Part shown: piece after piece, positions 27,253 to 39,860 of the stretch
Position numbering within the stretch: position 1 is the stretch's first letter
Layout: the number at the start of each line of letters is the position of its first letter
DNA from: Rhizobium sp. 16-449-1b
GTDB lineage: Bacteria; Pseudomonadota; Alphaproteobacteria; Rhizobiales; Rhizobiaceae
DNA length: 64,000 bases
Direction: 5' to 3'
Assembly (NCBI RefSeq): GCF_017741935.1
Contig: NZ_JAGHMH010000004.1
Span: 62,001 to 126,000 of the forward strand
Notes under the pieces: generated by a model
Databases searched by the model: none
The model's input: only the letters and a program-made list of their open reading frames with translations
Told to the model about the DNA's origin: nothing
Program-made: the position numbers and the translations under genes

Positions 27253-27873
27253 ATGTCGGAAAATGAGTTAACAACCAGTGACTTCACCGAGCAAAACGAG
27301 CCGTTCCAGCTCTTTGCGGATTGGCTGAAGGAAGCCGAGGCTTCCGAGATCAATGACCCGAATGCGGTGGCGCTTGCGACGGTCGATGAAGACGGCCTTC
27401 CCAATGTCCGCATGGTTCTCCTTAAGGGATTCGATCAAGACGGATTTGTGTTCTACACGAATTTCGAAAGTCAGAAAGGCCGCGAAGTCCTCGGCCAGAA
27501 AAAAGCGGCCATGTGCTTCCACTGGAAGACGCTGCGCCGCCAGGTTCGGCTGCGCGGCCCGGTTGAAGTGGTGAGCGACGAGGAGGCCGACGCCTATTAC
27601 AAGACCCGTGCCCGCGGCAGCCGCATCGGCGCTTGGGCCTCCAAGCAGTCGCGCCCGCTCGAAAGCCGCTTCGCGCTGGAAAAAGCCGTCGCCGAATACA
27701 CGGCGCGCTATGCGATCGGCGAGATCCCGCGCCCGCCGCACTGGTCCGGCTTCCGCATTAAGCCGACCTCGATCGAGTTCTGGAAAGACCAGAAGTTCCG
27801 GCTCCATGACCGCATCGAGTTCCGCCGCGCCACGCCCGAGGGCGGCTGGGAGAAGGTGCGGATGTATCCGTAA
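27253..27873 (+). CDS. pdxH: Pyridoxamine 5'-phosphate oxidase
   Basis: 206 residues. It oxidises pyridoxamine/pyridoxine 5'-phosphate to PLP with FMN. Typical blocks are present: [21 protein letters not shown] with Arg and Lys for [35 protein letters not shown] and the C-terminal dimerisation domain [14 protein letters not shown]...[10 protein letters not shown]. Length is normal. It stands alone on the plus strand, divergent from the surface lipoprotein. Confidence 0.95.
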   Translation: MSENELTTSDFTEQNEPFQLFADWLKEAEASEINDPNAVALATVDEDGLPNVRMVLLKGFDQDGFVFYTNFESQKGREVLGQKKAAMCFHWKTLRRQVRLRGPVEVVSDEEADAYYKTRARGSRIGAWASKQSRPLESRFALEKAVAEYTARYAIGEIPRPPHWSGFRIKPTSIEFWKDQKFRLHDRIEFRRATPEGGWEKVRMYP

Positions 27874-28094
27874 GCATCCCCTCGGCGGCGTCTGCAATCG
27901 CCCGTGCAAGGGCGCCACGAACCCGCCGCCGCTGACATCGAAACGGAGCGCTGCGCAACCACGGCGCTCCTCGCTCGAATTTTCATCCTAGGTTGAAAAG
28001 ATCGTGCCCCGAGGCGCTGGCGTCACCTGTAAACGGCGCGTCGCCTCAAAAGAAAGTGATCGGTGGATAATGTCGGCGGGGAGGGCCCAGCCCC

Positions 28095-29144
28095 TCAGCC
28101 GCGATTGCCCATCAGCTTCAAGGGAATCCCCGAAGCAAGGCCGGAGACATAGCGCGGCTTCTGATAGAGCCCGTTGATCGACAGGCGCGGCAGATAGGTG
28201 GAGCGCTCGAGCGATTGCCGGCCGATCACGCCGGGCTGCGTCGTCACCGCCAGAGAAAAGCCGAGATCCCTAGCGATCGCCGCCTGCTGCTGCGTCACCG
28301 CCTCGCGCGTTCCATAAGGATAGGCGAATGCGCCCGGCCGGTGGCCGCTGATCACCTCGACATAATCCTGTGAGTGCGTCATCTCATCGCGAACCTCGGC
28401 GTCGGAAAGCCGCGCGACGGCACGGTGGCTGACCGTGTGGGCGCCGAGCGAGGCGAGTGGGCTGGCGTCCAGAAGGTTGAGCTCCGGCGCCCCCATCACC
28501 AGATCGTCGACGATCTCGGTGGGGTCGATCCCATGCGACCGCGCCAGCGCATCCACGGCCTCCACGGCCACCGTCTCTTCATGCGCATGAATATAGTGTG
28601 CGAAGCGGGCAAAGGCGCGGTGCTTGTCAGCGAGCGTCGCGGTGTCGATCGTCTCGGTGCCATCGCCGAAATCGAAGCTCAGCCTGTCTTCGCGCCGCAA
28701 GAGCGCCGTCAGCGTCTCCCACCAGATCGTATGCGTCCGCTCCACCAGCCCCTTGGCCACGAAGATCGTGAACGGCGCCTCATGCCGCTCGAACACAGGC
28801 ATGGCGTAGACGAGATTGTTGCGATAGCCGTCGTCGAGCGTAAAGGCCGCGAAGGGCTGCGACGGCTTGGGCTCTAGGAGCGCTTCGGGAACCTCTGCAA
28901 GCGACACGAATCGATAGCCGTCGCTCTTCAGCCGCGTCAGCACAGCGTCGAGAAAGTCCGGCGTGATCTCCAGATGCGCGTTAGGCGAAAAGGCGGACGG
29001 CTCGTGGGGGCGAACGTGATGTAGCGTGAAGATCGCGCCCATCCCACGTGCGCCGCGCATCAGCCCGACCGAGCGCAGGAGGTTGGCCACCTCGAGCCCG
29101 CCAGTTATCGCGATCCGCTTTGCCAGCGTTCTGGCGTTCATCAT
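28095..29144 (-). CDS. Polysaccharide deacetylase (NodB-domain) family protein
   Basis: 349 residues with a carbohydrate-esterase-4 type fold. The catalytic Asp pair lies in FAAFTLDDGYRNN, the metal His residues in LGAHTVSHRAVA, and AFAYPYGTRE follows as in NodB relatives. There is no signal peptide, so it may act on a cytoplasmic or membrane-linked intermediate. Rhizobial relatives are often near exopolysaccharide genes, but no such genes are adjacent here. It is divergent from the D,D-carboxypeptidase gene over a shared region of about 247 bp. Confidence 0.85.
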   Translation of the reverse strand: MMNARTLAKRIAITGGLEVANLLRSVGLMRGARGMGAIFTLHHVRPHEPSAFSPNAHLEITPDFLDAVLTRLKSDGYRFVSLAEVPEALLEPKPSQPFAAFTLDDGYRNNLVYAMPVFERHEAPFTIFVAKGLVERTHTIWWETLTALLRREDRLSFDFGDGTETIDTATLADKHRAFARFAHYIHAHEETVAVEAVDALARSHGIDPTEIVDDLVMGAPELNLLDASPLASLGAHTVSHRAVARLSDAEVRDEMTHSQDYVEVISGHRPGAFAYPYGTREAVTQQQAAIARDLGFSLAVTTQPGVIGRQSLERSTYLPRLSINGLYQKPRYVSGLASGIPLKLMGNRG

Positions 29145-29391
29145 CTCCGCTCCGTCTACGGGGGTCGTGAGGAAGGCGACCCTAGCAAGGGCGAGGTTAA
29201 GCCTTGCTGAATGCTGACTTTGCCTGAATGCTAATATTGCAGGGCGTGTTTTACGTTTTTTTCACCATAAAGGGTAAAATTTGACAAAAATGGTCCACGT
29301 TGCCGCAAAGTCGCGCCATATTGTGTCCTTCTGTACAGGAACGGGACAAAATTCGGGCGACGAGGGTCGGCCGTTCATCGAGGGGAAGTGC

Positions 29392-30717
29392 ATGAGAAAG
29401 CTGTTGGCCGCGATTATAACCGCGACGTTGGTCGTTGCGGCGCCGTTGTCGGCTATGGCTGGCAGCGCCTCCCTCATCCTTGATGCGAGAACCGGCAAGG
29501 TTCTGTCGTCGGAAAACGCCGATGTCCTCAATCATCCCGCGTCGCTCACCAAGATGATGACGATCTACATGGCCTTCGAGGCCATCAATCGCGGCAAGAT
29601 GAACTGGGATACCCCGATCGTCATGTCGAAATACGCCGCCTCCCGCCCGCCGACCAAGCTCGGCGCCAAGGCAGGAACGTCGATCACCGTGCGCGAAGCA
29701 ATCCTCGGCATGATCACCAAGTCGGCAAACGACGCCGCTGCCGCCATGGGCGAAAAGCTCGGTGGCTCGGAAAGCAATTTCGCCCGCCTGATGACGCAGA
29801 AGGCGCGCCAGCTCGGCATGAGCCGCACCTCGTTCTACAATGCTTCGGGCCTGCCGGATGGCCGCCAGGTGACCACGGCGCGTGACATGTCCACGCTCGC
29901 CGTCGCCCTGATGAAGAATTATCCCCGCGAATACCGCCTTTTCTCGACCGCGAGCTTCAATTTCCGCGGTCGCCAAATTCGCGGTCACAACAACCTGATG
30001 TACCGCTACCAGGGCATGGACGGCATCAAGACCGGCTATACCAACGCCTCGGGCTTCAACCTCGTCAGCGCCGTCAAGGATGGCAACCGCCGCGTCGTCG
30101 GCGTGGTCCTCGGTGGCCGCACCGCCCGCAGCCGCGACGACAAGATGGCGGCCCTGCTCGACAAGGCCATGGGCCGCGCATCCTCTTCGGGTGGCGCCCG
30201 CCTGGTCGCCAGCGTCAATTCGCGCGAGCCTGTTGAAGTCGCCTCCGCGGCCGATGCCAGCGACCTGCCGGTTCCCGCATCCGCACCGCGCGTCGAGGAT
30301 GTCGCCCCGGTCGCAGCACCCGAGATCGCCCGCAGCGAACTTGCACCCAAGGCGCTCGGCTATCTGAGCGACACCGTTCCGCAGGAGCGTCCGTCGGCGC
30401 TCGACGCCGTAACGCCGTCGGCAAAAATCGGCTCCGCAAAGCCGCTCGCATCCGTTGCCTCGACCGGCGATTGGTCAATCCAGATCTCGGCTGCCCCGAG
30501 CGACGAAGCCGCCCGCGCGCTTCTTGCCCAGGCCAAGTCCGAAGGCGGCGCCGCGCTGAAGTCGGCCAACCCCTATACGGAAGCCGTCGGCAAGGGCGCC
30601 AACAAGGTCTACCGCGCCCGCTTCGTCGGCTTCGAAAGCCGCGACGCAGCGACATCTGCCTGCGATGCGCTGAAGAAGCGGTCCTACGATTGCATGCTGC
30701 TCGGCGACCGCGGCTGA
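29392..30717 (+). CDS. D-alanyl-D-alanine carboxypeptidase (PBP5/S11 family) with C-terminal SPOR domain
   Basis: 441 residues: signal peptide (cut after AMA, residue 22), an S11 serine peptidase domain (about 25-260) with SLTK (SxxK), KSAND (SxN) and GIKTGYTNASG (KTG) motifs, a Pro/Ala/Ser-rich linker (about 265-360), and a SPOR domain (about 360-440) that binds denuded septal peptidoglycan. It trims stem peptides during growth and division. The start at 29392 has AGGGGAAG upstream; the open frame before it is not needed. Confidence 0.92.
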   Translation: MRKLLAAIITATLVVAAPLSAMAGSASLILDARTGKVLSSENADVLNHPASLTKMMTIYMAFEAINRGKMNWDTPIVMSKYAASRPPTKLGAKAGTSITVREAILGMITKSANDAAAAMGEKLGGSESNFARLMTQKARQLGMSRTSFYNASGLPDGRQVTTARDMSTLAVALMKNYPREYRLFSTASFNFRGRQIRGHNNLMYRYQGMDGIKTGYTNASGFNLVSAVKDGNRRVVGVVLGGRTARSRDDKMAALLDKAMGRASSSGGARLVASVNSREPVEVASAADASDLPVPASAPRVEDVAPVAAPEIARSELAPKALGYLSDTVPQERPSALDAVTPSAKIGSAKPLASVASTGDWSIQISAAPSDEAARALLAQAKSEGGAALKSANPYTEAVGKGANKVYRARFVGFESRDAATSACDALKKRSYDCMLLGDRG

Positions 30718-30784
30718 TCCGCCAGCCATTCCGACTGGACATTGCTGCTGAATCAGGGTTCTCCTACGTAAACGAAAGGAGAAC

Positions 30785-31099
30785 ATGATGCTGGATGATC
30801 TTGCCCTGAAGTTCGAGCGGGCCTCGAGCGCCTATGCCGGAGAAAACGGCATCACCCGCGATGCCGACTGGTTTCTGCTGAAGCTCCAGGAAGAGATGGG
30901 CGAACTGACCCAGGCCTGGAACCGCGTCAGCGGGCGAGGGCGCCCCAAGGGCCGTTCCGGCGAGGACATGGCCCGCGACCTCGAAGACGAAGCCGCCGAC
31001 GTGCTCGGCCACATCCTGCTCTTCGTGCACCGCAACGATCTCGACCTCGCTGCCGCGATCAAGCGCAAGTGGCTGTTTTCGCTTGATGAAGCTCTCTGA
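30785..31099 (+). CDS. MazG-like all-alpha NTP pyrophosphohydrolase
   Basis: 104 residues with the metal-binding pattern EExxE in KLQEEMGELTQAW and ExxD in DLEDEAADVLGHI. Members hydrolyse (d)NTPs to NMP and PPi, or phosphoribosyl-ATP; this one is closest to house-cleaning MazG-type enzymes. An AAGGAG site stands just before the start. It meets the convergent GNAT gene with a 3-bp gap. Confidence 0.82.
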   Translation: MMLDDLALKFERASSAYAGENGITRDADWFLLKLQEEMGELTQAWNRVSGRGRPKGRSGEDMARDLEDEAADVLGHILLFVHRNDLDLAAAIKRKWLFSLDEAL

Positions 31100-31102
31100 G
31101 CC

Positions 31103-31600
31103 TCAGTCGGCGCTGAGGCTCAGCCTGTAGAACCTGCTGTCGACGACCATCACAGGAAAGCTTGGCGGCAGCGTGCTCTTCTCGACTTCGACGAAGCCGT
31201 TCTTCTCGTAGAAGCGGTGCGCGGCGAGAAACTTGTCCGTTGTGCCGAGATAGACATCGGCAAGCCCCTGCGCCTCTGCGTGCCGCACCAGCGCCGCAAG
31301 AAGTGCCGTGGCCACGCCACGTTCGCGTCCGCGAAAATCCGCCGCCACGAACATCTTGCGCAGTGCTGCCTGGTCGTTGCCGATATCTTTCAGCCCGATC
31401 GTGCCGACCACGGTATCACCCGATGTCGCCACCCAGAACTGGCCCTTGCCCGACTGGTAGAACTCGGGAATGGCCGAAAGGTCCGGCTGATCGGCGGCGG
31501 TGATCGCGATCCCGAACTCCTCGCTCTGGATCGGAAGGATGGTCGATATCACGCCGTCCTTGTCCGACGGCGTGAAGGGGCGAACGCGGATATCGGTCAT
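31103..31600 (-). CDS. GNAT-family N-acetyltransferase
   Basis: 165 residues. The acetyl-CoA loop is visible as RGRERGVATALLAAL (Q/RxxGxG/A-like), preceded by VGTIGLKDIGNDQAALRKMFV and followed by YLGTTDKFLAAHRFYEKNGF. The start at 31600 matches the family; the frame runs to 31705 but that part is inside the tldD end. It is 14 bp downstream of tldD. The substrate is unknown. Confidence 0.85.
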   Translation of the reverse strand: MTDIRVRPFTPSDKDGVISTILPIQSEEFGIAITAADQPDLSAIPEFYQSGKGQFWVATSGDTVVGTIGLKDIGNDQAALRKMFVAADFRGRERGVATALLAALVRHAEAQGLADVYLGTTDKFLAAHRFYEKNGFVEVEKSTLPPSFPVMVVDSRFYRLSLSAD

Positions 31601-31614
31601 CGGGCAGGGGCCTG

Positions 31615-33030
31615 TTATGCCTGCGTGCCGCCCACCGTCACCTGGTCCATCCTCAGATGCGGCTGGCCGACGCCGACGGGAACCCACTGGCCCGCCTTGC
31701 CGCAATTGCCGATGCCGGTGTCGAGCTTCATGTCGTTGCCGACCATGGAGATCCGCTGCATCGCGTCGGGGCCGTTGCCGATCAGCATGGCGCCCTTGAC
31801 GGCGGGACCGATCTTGCCGTTCTCGATCAGATAGGCCTCGGTGCAGCCGAACACGAACTTGCCGGAGGTGATGTCGACCTGGCCGCCGCCGAAGGAGACG
31901 GCGTAGATGCCCTTCTTCACCGACGAGATGATTTCTTCCGGCGTCTTGTCGCCACCCAGCATGTAGGTGTTGGTCATGCGCGGCATCGGCACATGCGCGT
32001 AGCCCTGCCGGCGGCCGTTGCCTGTCGGTTTCATGCCCATCAGCCGGGCGTTCTGCCGATCCTGCATGTAGCCGACCAGTTTGCCGTTTTCGATCAGCAC
32101 GTTGTAGCCCGAGGGAGTGCCTTCGTCGTCGATGGTGATCGAGCCGCGACGGCTGTCGATCGTGCCGTCATCGACCACGGTAACACCGGGCGCGGCGACC
32201 ATCTGGCCGAGCAGGCCGGCGAAGGCCGACGTCTTCTTTCGGTTGAAATCGCCTTCCAGCCCATGGCCGACGGCCTCGTGCAGCATCACGCCCGGCCAGC
32301 CGGAGGAGAGCACAACGTCCATGGTGCCGGCAGGCGCCTCGATCGCCTCGAGATTGACCAGCGCCTGGCGCAGCGCCTCGTCGGCGCCATACTGCCAGTT
32401 GCCCTCGGCGATGAAGTCGCCGAAGCCGATGCGGCCGCCACTGCCGTAGGAGCCGCTCTCCTGGCGGTCGCCCTGGCCAACCACGACGGAGATGTTGATG
32501 CGCGTCATCGGCCGGATATCGCGGACCCGGTGACCATCGGCACGCAGGATGTCGACCACCTGCCAGCTGGCCGCGACCGAAGCCGTCACCTGCCTGACCT
32601 TGTCGTCCTTCCCACGCAGATAGGCGTCGATGTCCTGCAGAACCTTGACCTTCTCCTCGAAGGTGGGCGAGCCGATCGGGTTTTCGTCGCTGTAGAGCTT
32701 CTTGTTGGTGCCCTGCGGGGCCGCTGCATAGCTGCCGGTATAGCCGCGTGTCACAGCACTCACCGCGTCGGCAGCCCGCTTCAGCGCCGAAACCGAGAGA
32801 TCGCCCGCATGCGCGTAACCGACCGCTTCGCCCGCCACCGCGCGCAGGCCAAAACCCTGCTCGGTGTTGAAGCTGCCGCCCTTGAGGCGGCCGTTGTCGA
32901 ACATCAGCGATTCGGCCTGCGCGTGCTCGATATAGAGCTCCCCGTCGTCGGCGCCGGAAAGGGCCTCGGCGACAAGCGAACGCATCTTCGCTTCGTCGGC
33001 GTCGAAAAGCGTCAGGAGATCGGTATTCAT
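31615..33030 (-). CDS. tldD: Metalloprotease TldD
   Basis: 471 residues, normal length, of the U62 family. The metal motif HExxxH is present as HEAVGHGLEGDF near residue 260. TldD pairs with TldE/PmbA (not in this window) to form a peptidase that clips unfolded peptides, matures microcin-type peptides and degrades CcdA. It precedes a GNAT gene by 14 bp and lies 150 bp downstream of the ialB-like gene. Confidence 0.94.
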   Translation of the reverse strand: MNTDLLTLFDADEAKMRSLVAEALSGADDGELYIEHAQAESLMFDNGRLKGGSFNTEQGFGLRAVAGEAVGYAHAGDLSVSALKRAADAVSAVTRGYTGSYAAAPQGTNKKLYSDENPIGSPTFEEKVKVLQDIDAYLRGKDDKVRQVTASVAASWQVVDILRADGHRVRDIRPMTRINISVVVGQGDRQESGSYGSGGRIGFGDFIAEGNWQYGADEALRQALVNLEAIEAPAGTMDVVLSSGWPGVMLHEAVGHGLEGDFNRKKTSAFAGLLGQMVAAPGVTVVDDGTIDSRRGSITIDDEGTPSGYNVLIENGKLVGYMQDRQNARLMGMKPTGNGRRQGYAHVPMPRMTNTYMLGGDKTPEEIISSVKKGIYAVSFGGGQVDITSGKFVFGCTEAYLIENGKIGPAVKGAMLIGNGPDAMQRISMVGNDMKLDTGIGNCGKAGQWVPVGVGQPHLRMDQVTVGGTQA

Positions 33031-33180
33031 GTCATTATGCTCCGCTGCGGCAGGAAATGCTTCCTGCCGATGTAGGTCCCGGGGACGGTTCGAGCAAGTG
33101 TCGAATTCGTAAGGATCGCAAAAGCGACCGGACGCGGAGCTCAGGCTCAGCGGTCAGGGGCCCTTGTCAGGCCCCCGATA

Positions 33181-33786
33181 TCAGGGAAGCGCGTCGTAGC
33201 CTTCGGCGAAGCCCTTGAGGTCGACAGGAATGCCGATACCCTCTTCAGGCGTCTGGAAGACGATGAAGGTGGCGCTGGCGCCGCTGCGGAAGGTCTTGAG
33301 CAACTCGTCCTCGAGCACGACTTCGGCATAGCAGCCGTCGGCGAAGCAGCGCACGAAGTAGGCGCGGCCGATATCCTTGCCGTCGACGTTAAGGCCGAGA
33401 CCGTTGGGCAGCAGTACGCCGAGTGGCGCGAGCACGCGCAGAATCTTTGACTTGCGGTCGGCGGTCTTCAGCACGACCACCGAGAGGCCCACTTCCGGGC
33501 GGTCCTCGGCAATCACGTTCTGCATCAGCGCGCATTGCTCGGCCGAAGCACCGGCCGGCTTGTCGCAGACGACGGACCATGCGCCGTGATTGGAGCGGAC
33601 GGTGCCGGGCGCCTGCGGTTGCGTCTGTCCTGGTGTCGCCTGCGCGGCAGGGGCGCCGGGGGCGGGCTGTGCTGGCGCGGCCGGAGCTGGTGTCGGCGCC
33701 GGCGTCTGCGCGAAAGCCGGAGCGATCGCCGCGGCGGTAACACAAGCCGACAGCACGAACGGCCGCACTAGGGAACGGAAACCCAT
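33181..33786 (-). CDS. Invasion-associated locus B (IalB) family periplasmic protein
   Basis: 201 residues: signal peptide (cut after AFA near 26), a Pro/Ala/Gln/Thr-rich linker (about 28-62), then the IalB domain (about 63-200) with HGAWSVVCDKPAG, CALMQNVIAEDRPEVGLSVVV and a Cys pair in RCFADGCYAEVVLED. The family is common in Rhizobiales and named from Bartonella; the function in free-living species is unknown. It is divergent from coxB. Confidence 0.88.
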   Translation of the reverse strand: MGFRSLVRPFVLSACVTAAAIAPAFAQTPAPTPAPAAPAQPAPGAPAAQATPGQTQPQAPGTVRSNHGAWSVVCDKPAGASAEQCALMQNVIAEDRPEVGLSVVVLKTADRKSKILRVLAPLGVLLPNGLGLNVDGKDIGRAYFVRCFADGCYAEVVLEDELLKTFRSGASATFIVFQTPEEGIGIPVDLKGFAEGYDALP

Positions 33787-34123
33787 GAAAACCTCTGCAG
33801 TTCGAATCAGTGCCGCTAAGTTGGGGCGGGCCGTCCAAAATGAAAAGCCCCACCCGCTGAAAAGCCGGGGACTACGGCGGAAATGGGACGTTTCTTGATT
33901 ATTCTTGGGAAGGATGGCTGGCCGACGCCAACATTTTCCGTATCATAAGGAAAATCATGGCATGTTTCGATGCGCCCGGAGGAGGGATCATCGGGGCGAA
34001 AATGCCGCATGGCCAAATGCTTTGGATTATTGCGGCAAGTGCTAAACTGTGGTTTGAAGCGCATGAGGATGGCAAGGATTCTGCGTGCAGTGCACGCGGG
34101 TCAGCGCTCGAGGGAGATGAAAC
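33787..34123. other. Intergenic region between ialB and coxB
   Basis: 337 bp without a convincing gene. It separates divergent genes and must hold promoters for both ialB and the cytochrome oxidase operon. The part nearest coxB (33900-34060) is AT-richer. A short inverted repeat, GCCCCACC/GGGGACT-like and imperfect, occurs around 33848-33873. I could not assign a specific regulator site. Confidence 0.6.
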
Positions 34124-36735
<2,612 letters not shown>

Positions 36736-36806
36736 ATGGATGCGAGACATCGTGACCGCCGCCGGAGGAGCGCGGCGGTCACCGTTCAGTTTTCAGGACA
36801 ATACCA

Positions 36807-37763
36807 ATGACAGTCATCGACGATCGCAGCAGCCTAGGAGACGACAGCGAATTTCGCATGTCGGAAGCCAGCGCACGCGATTACTTCGAGCTTCTCAAGC
36901 CGCGCGTCATGTCGCTTGTGGTTTTCACCGCATTCGCCGGCCTGATCGTGGCGCCCGGCCACATCAACCCGATCATCGGCATCATCGCGGTGCTCTGCAT
37001 CGCCGTCGGTGCTGGCGCATCCGGCGCGCTCAACATGTGGTATGACGCCGATATCGATGCGGTGATGACCCGCACCGCCAAGCGCCCGATCCCGGCCGGC
37101 CGTATCGCGCCCAACGAGGCGCTCGCCTTCGGCCTCGTGCTCTCCTGCTTTTCCGTGTCGATCCTCGGGCTCGCCGTCAATTGGCTCGCAGCCTCGATCC
37201 TCGCCTTCACCATCTTCTTCTACGCCGTCGTCTACACGATGTGGCTGAAGCGCTCGACGCCGCAGAACATCGTCATCGGCGGTGCGGCCGGCGCTTTCCC
37301 CCCGATGATCGGCTGGGCCTGCGTGACCGATAGCGTCACCATCGAAAGCACGGTCCTCTTCCTCATCATCTTCCTCTGGACGCCTGCTCACTTCTGGGCG
37401 CTGGCGCTGTTCAAGATGCGCGATTATCAGTCCGTCGGCGTGCCGATGCTGCCCAATGTCTCGGGCGAGCGCACCACCAAGAACCAGATTGTCGTCTACG
37501 CCGTCCTGACCGCGTTCAGCGCGGTCGCGCCGACCTTCCTCGGCTTTGCCAGCACCGGCTATGGCGTCGTCGCCGGCCTGCTCAGTGCCGTCTTCGTCTA
37601 CTGGTCCGTCATCTGCTGGCGCATGCCCGATGGCGACGAAAAGATGGTGCCGGCCAAGAAGCTCTTCGCCTATTCGATCTTCTATCTCTTCGCCATTTTC
37701 TCGGCGCTGATGTTCGACCGCCTGGCGTCCTTCCTGATGACGCATTGGGGAGCCGGCCTTTGA
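36807..37763 (+). CDS. ctaB: Protoheme IX farnesyltransferase (heme O synthase)
   Basis: 318 residues, UbiA-family prenyltransferase with about nine helices. The Asp-rich motifs are present: [19 protein letters not shown] and the second around [19 protein letters not shown]. It adds a farnesyl group to heme b to make heme O, the precursor of heme A for CoxA. Its stop overlaps the TTG start of coxF. Confidence 0.95.
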   Translation: MTVIDDRSSLGDDSEFRMSEASARDYFELLKPRVMSLVVFTAFAGLIVAPGHINPIIGIIAVLCIAVGAGASGALNMWYDADIDAVMTRTAKRPIPAGRIAPNEALAFGLVLSCFSVSILGLAVNWLAASILAFTIFFYAVVYTMWLKRSTPQNIVIGGAAGAFPPMIGWACVTDSVTIESTVLFLIIFLWTPAHFWALALFKMRDYQSVGVPMLPNVSGERTTKNQIVVYAVLTAFSAVAPTFLGFASTGYGVVAGLLSAVFVYWSVICWRMPDGDEKMVPAKKLFAYSIFYLFAIFSALMFDRLASFLMTHWGAGL

Positions 37764-37888
37764 TCGAGACCGTCAAGCTCACCGACGCCCAGCGCAAGTC
37801 CCGCCGCAACCGCAACGTTGCGCTTGGCCTCGTGCTGGCCGCCCTGGTCGTCATTTTCTACGCCATAACCATCGTGAAATTCACTTGA
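37760..37888 (+). CDS. coxF: CoxF-like small cytochrome oxidase assembly/accessory protein
   Basis: A 42-residue peptide from TTG 37760, overlapping the ctaB stop by 4 bases, ending at TGA 37886-37888. A basic N-terminal half ([12 protein letters not shown]) is followed by one membrane helix ([18 protein letters not shown]). A peptide of this design occurs between ctaB and ctaG in other Rhizobiales, annotated CoxF. It is likely a single-span protein of the oxidase complex or its assembly. It is too short for many gene finders. Confidence 0.8.
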   Translation: MIETVKLTDAQRKSRRNRNVALGLVLAALVVIFYAITIVKFT

Positions 37889-37897
37889 GGGCATGAG

Positions 37898-38503
37898 ATG
37901 AGCGAAGCGCAAAGCACGCCGAGAAAACCGCGCAACAATGGCGCCGTCGTTTTCATGTGCCTTGCCTTCGTCTTCGGCATGGGCGCGGCAAGCTATGCCG
38001 CCGTGCCGCTCTATCGCATGTTCTGTCAGCTCACCGGCTATAACGGCACGACGCAGCGCGTCGAGCAGGCCTCGACTGTCATCCTCGACCGCAAGATGCG
38101 CGTCACCTTCGATGCCAACGTCGCGCCGGGGCTGGATTGGGAGTTCAAGCCCGTCGAGCGCGAGGTCAATCCGCGCATCGGCGAAACGATCCAGGTGAAT
38201 TTCACCGCCGTCAACAAGTCCGATCAGCCGCAGCGCGGCCAGGCCGTGTTCAACGTCACGCCGGGCGAGGCGGGTGTCTATTTCAACAAGGTGCAGTGCT
38301 TCTGCTTCAACGAGACCGTGCTGCAGCCGGGCGAGAAGCTGGACATGCCTGTCGTCTTCTACATCGATGCCGATATCGTCAAGGCCGTGGAATCCAAGGA
38401 TATCCACACCGTCACCTTGTCCTATACGTTCTATCCGAAGGAAGGACCGAAGCCGGTGGCTTCGCGCGAGGATGGAACGCAAACGCTTGAAAAGAAACTT
38501 TGA
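37898..38503 (+). CDS. ctaG: Cytochrome c oxidase assembly protein CtaG (Cox11-like)
   Basis: 201 residues: one N-terminal membrane helix (about 14-36) followed by [15 protein letters not shown] and a periplasmic immunoglobulin-like domain. The copper-binding Cys pair lies in [10 protein letters not shown]. It delivers copper to the CuB site of CoxA. It starts 9 bp after coxF. Confidence 0.95.
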   Translation: MSEAQSTPRKPRNNGAVVFMCLAFVFGMGAASYAAVPLYRMFCQLTGYNGTTQRVEQASTVILDRKMRVTFDANVAPGLDWEFKPVEREVNPRIGETIQVNFTAVNKSDQPQRGQAVFNVTPGEAGVYFNKVQCFCFNETVLQPGEKLDMPVVFYIDADIVKAVESKDIHTVTLSYTFYPKEGPKPVASREDGTQTLEKKL

Positions 38504-38560
38504 TACTGGGTTCGTTTCCGGCTAAGCCGGAGCGGAGAGGATAGGTCCGGGGGAGTCCAA

Positions 38561-39439
38561 ATGGCCGAAGCGCATCAGAAACACCACGATTATCACATCA
38601 TAGATCCGAGCCCGTGGCCGATATTGGCGTCGTTCGGCGCCTTCGTCATGACCTTTGGCGGCGTCGGCTACATGCGCTATCTCAACGGCGGCTCGCTGCA
38701 CATCTTCGGCATCGAATGGGCCCATCCCTGGCTGTTCTTCATCGGCCTTGCGGTCGTTCTTTACGTGATGTTCGGCTGGTGGGCCGATACCGTCAAGGAA
38801 GCCCATGAGGGCGCCCACACCCGCGTCGTCTCGCTGCATCTGCGCTACGGCATGATCATGTTCATCGCCTCGGAGGTGATGTTCTTCGTGGCCTGGTTCT
38901 GGGCCTATTTCGACGCCAGCCTCTATCCGCACGAAGCCATCCAGGCCTCGCGTCTGGCCTTCACCGGTGGTCAGTGGCCGCCGAAGGGCATCGAGGTGCT
39001 CGACCCCTGGCACCTGCCGATCTACAACACCGTCATCCTGCTGCTTTCGGGCACCACGGTCACCTGGGCGCACCATGCGCTGCTGCACAACGACCGCAAG
39101 GGCCTCATCCAGGGCCTGACGCTGACGGTGCTGCTCGGCGTCCTGTTCTCCAGCGTCCAGGCTTACGAATACGCCCACGCGCCGTTTGCCTTCAAGAACT
39201 CGATCTACGGCGCCACCTTCTTCATGGCGACCGGCTTCCACGGCTTCCACGTGCTCGTCGGCACGATCTTCCTGATCGTCTGCCTGATCCGCGCCATACG
39301 CGGCGATTTCACCCCCAAGCAACACTTCGGCTTCGAAGCGGCCGCCTGGTACTGGCACTTCGTCGACGTGGTCTGGCTCTTCCTGTTCTTCTCGATCTAC
39401 GTCTGGGGCGGCTGGGGCGCACCACTCGCGGCCGGGTGA
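38561..39439 (+). CDS. coxC: Cytochrome c oxidase subunit III
   Basis: 292 residues with seven membrane helices. Conserved blocks: [16 protein letters not shown] start ([12 protein letters not shown]), [19 protein letters not shown] with the lipid/DCCD-site Glu, THFHGFH-like [11 protein letters not shown], and [14 protein letters not shown] near the end. It stabilises subunit I during turnover. It is the last gene before the terminator at 39492-39529. Confidence 0.96.
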   Translation: MAEAHQKHHDYHIIDPSPWPILASFGAFVMTFGGVGYMRYLNGGSLHIFGIEWAHPWLFFIGLAVVLYVMFGWWADTVKEAHEGAHTRVVSLHLRYGMIMFIASEVMFFVAWFWAYFDASLYPHEAIQASRLAFTGGQWPPKGIEVLDPWHLPIYNTVILLLSGTTVTWAHHALLHNDRKGLIQGLTLTVLLGVLFSSVQAYEYAHAPFAFKNSIYGATFFMATGFHGFHVLVGTIFLIVCLIRAIRGDFTPKQHFGFEAAAWYWHFVDVVWLFLFFSIYVWGGWGAPLAAG

Positions 39440-39491
39440 GGGCTGCGGCTGTTGAATTGAAAGGGCGGGCCGTGGGGTCCGCCGGTAATGC

Positions 39492-39529
39492 AAAATGCGG
39501 AGCCATCGAGAGGTGGCTCCGCATTTTTT
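39492..39529. terminator. Strong intrinsic terminator after coxC
   Basis: A 14-bp stem (39492-39505 with 39514-39527) around an 8-nt loop is followed by T's, and by A's at the other end, so it can stop transcription in both directions. It closes the coxB-coxC unit and faces the small minus-strand gene at 39565-39738. Confidence 0.85.
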
Positions 39530-39564
39530 ATGGTGGGCGGTACAACGAGGTCAGTTTGCTGATG

Positions 39565-39738
39565 CTATTTTCCACGCAAGGCGAGGTTAAACCAAACCGT
39601 AAAAAGACGAGAAAATTCCGCGAACACAAGAAGCAGCAGGCAACCTCCCCAGTTTGGTTCTCCAAAAGCCGCCACGCTTAGGAGGACGATCAGGAAGTAC
39701 GAAGCAGAAAGTATCGAAACATACTTCAATAGCGCCAC
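39565..39738 (-). CDS. Small two-helix membrane protein, unknown
   Basis: A 57-residue peptide from GTG 39738, preceded at 7 bases by an excellent GAGGAGG site. Sequence shows two hydrophobic stretches (about 6-24, ILSASYFLIVLLSVAAF, and 31-52, including CLLLLVFAEF) joined by GEPNWGG, with a basic end (LRGK). It ends at TAG, 26 bp from the terminator, which would serve both genes. Base composition is lower in GC than the flanking cox genes. I recognise no family. Confidence 0.6.
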   Translation of the reverse strand: MALLKYVSILSASYFLIVLLSVAAFGEPNWGGCLLLLVFAEFSRLFTVWFNLALRGK

Positions 39739-39860
39739 GCCAAAACCTCCTCGTTCTCTACCTATGCAATGTTTGTATATCCGAATACAATTTCAAGCGG
39801 CATGGGGTATGAATGACGGCAATGGGCCCGTGCGGACCTCTGTAGCAGCGTCTCACCAGT
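39739..39860. other. Upstream region of the small membrane protein
   Basis: About 120 bp of relatively AT-rich DNA (for example around 39768-39795) that probably holds the promoter of the gene starting at 39738. No other feature is visible. Confidence 0.4.
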
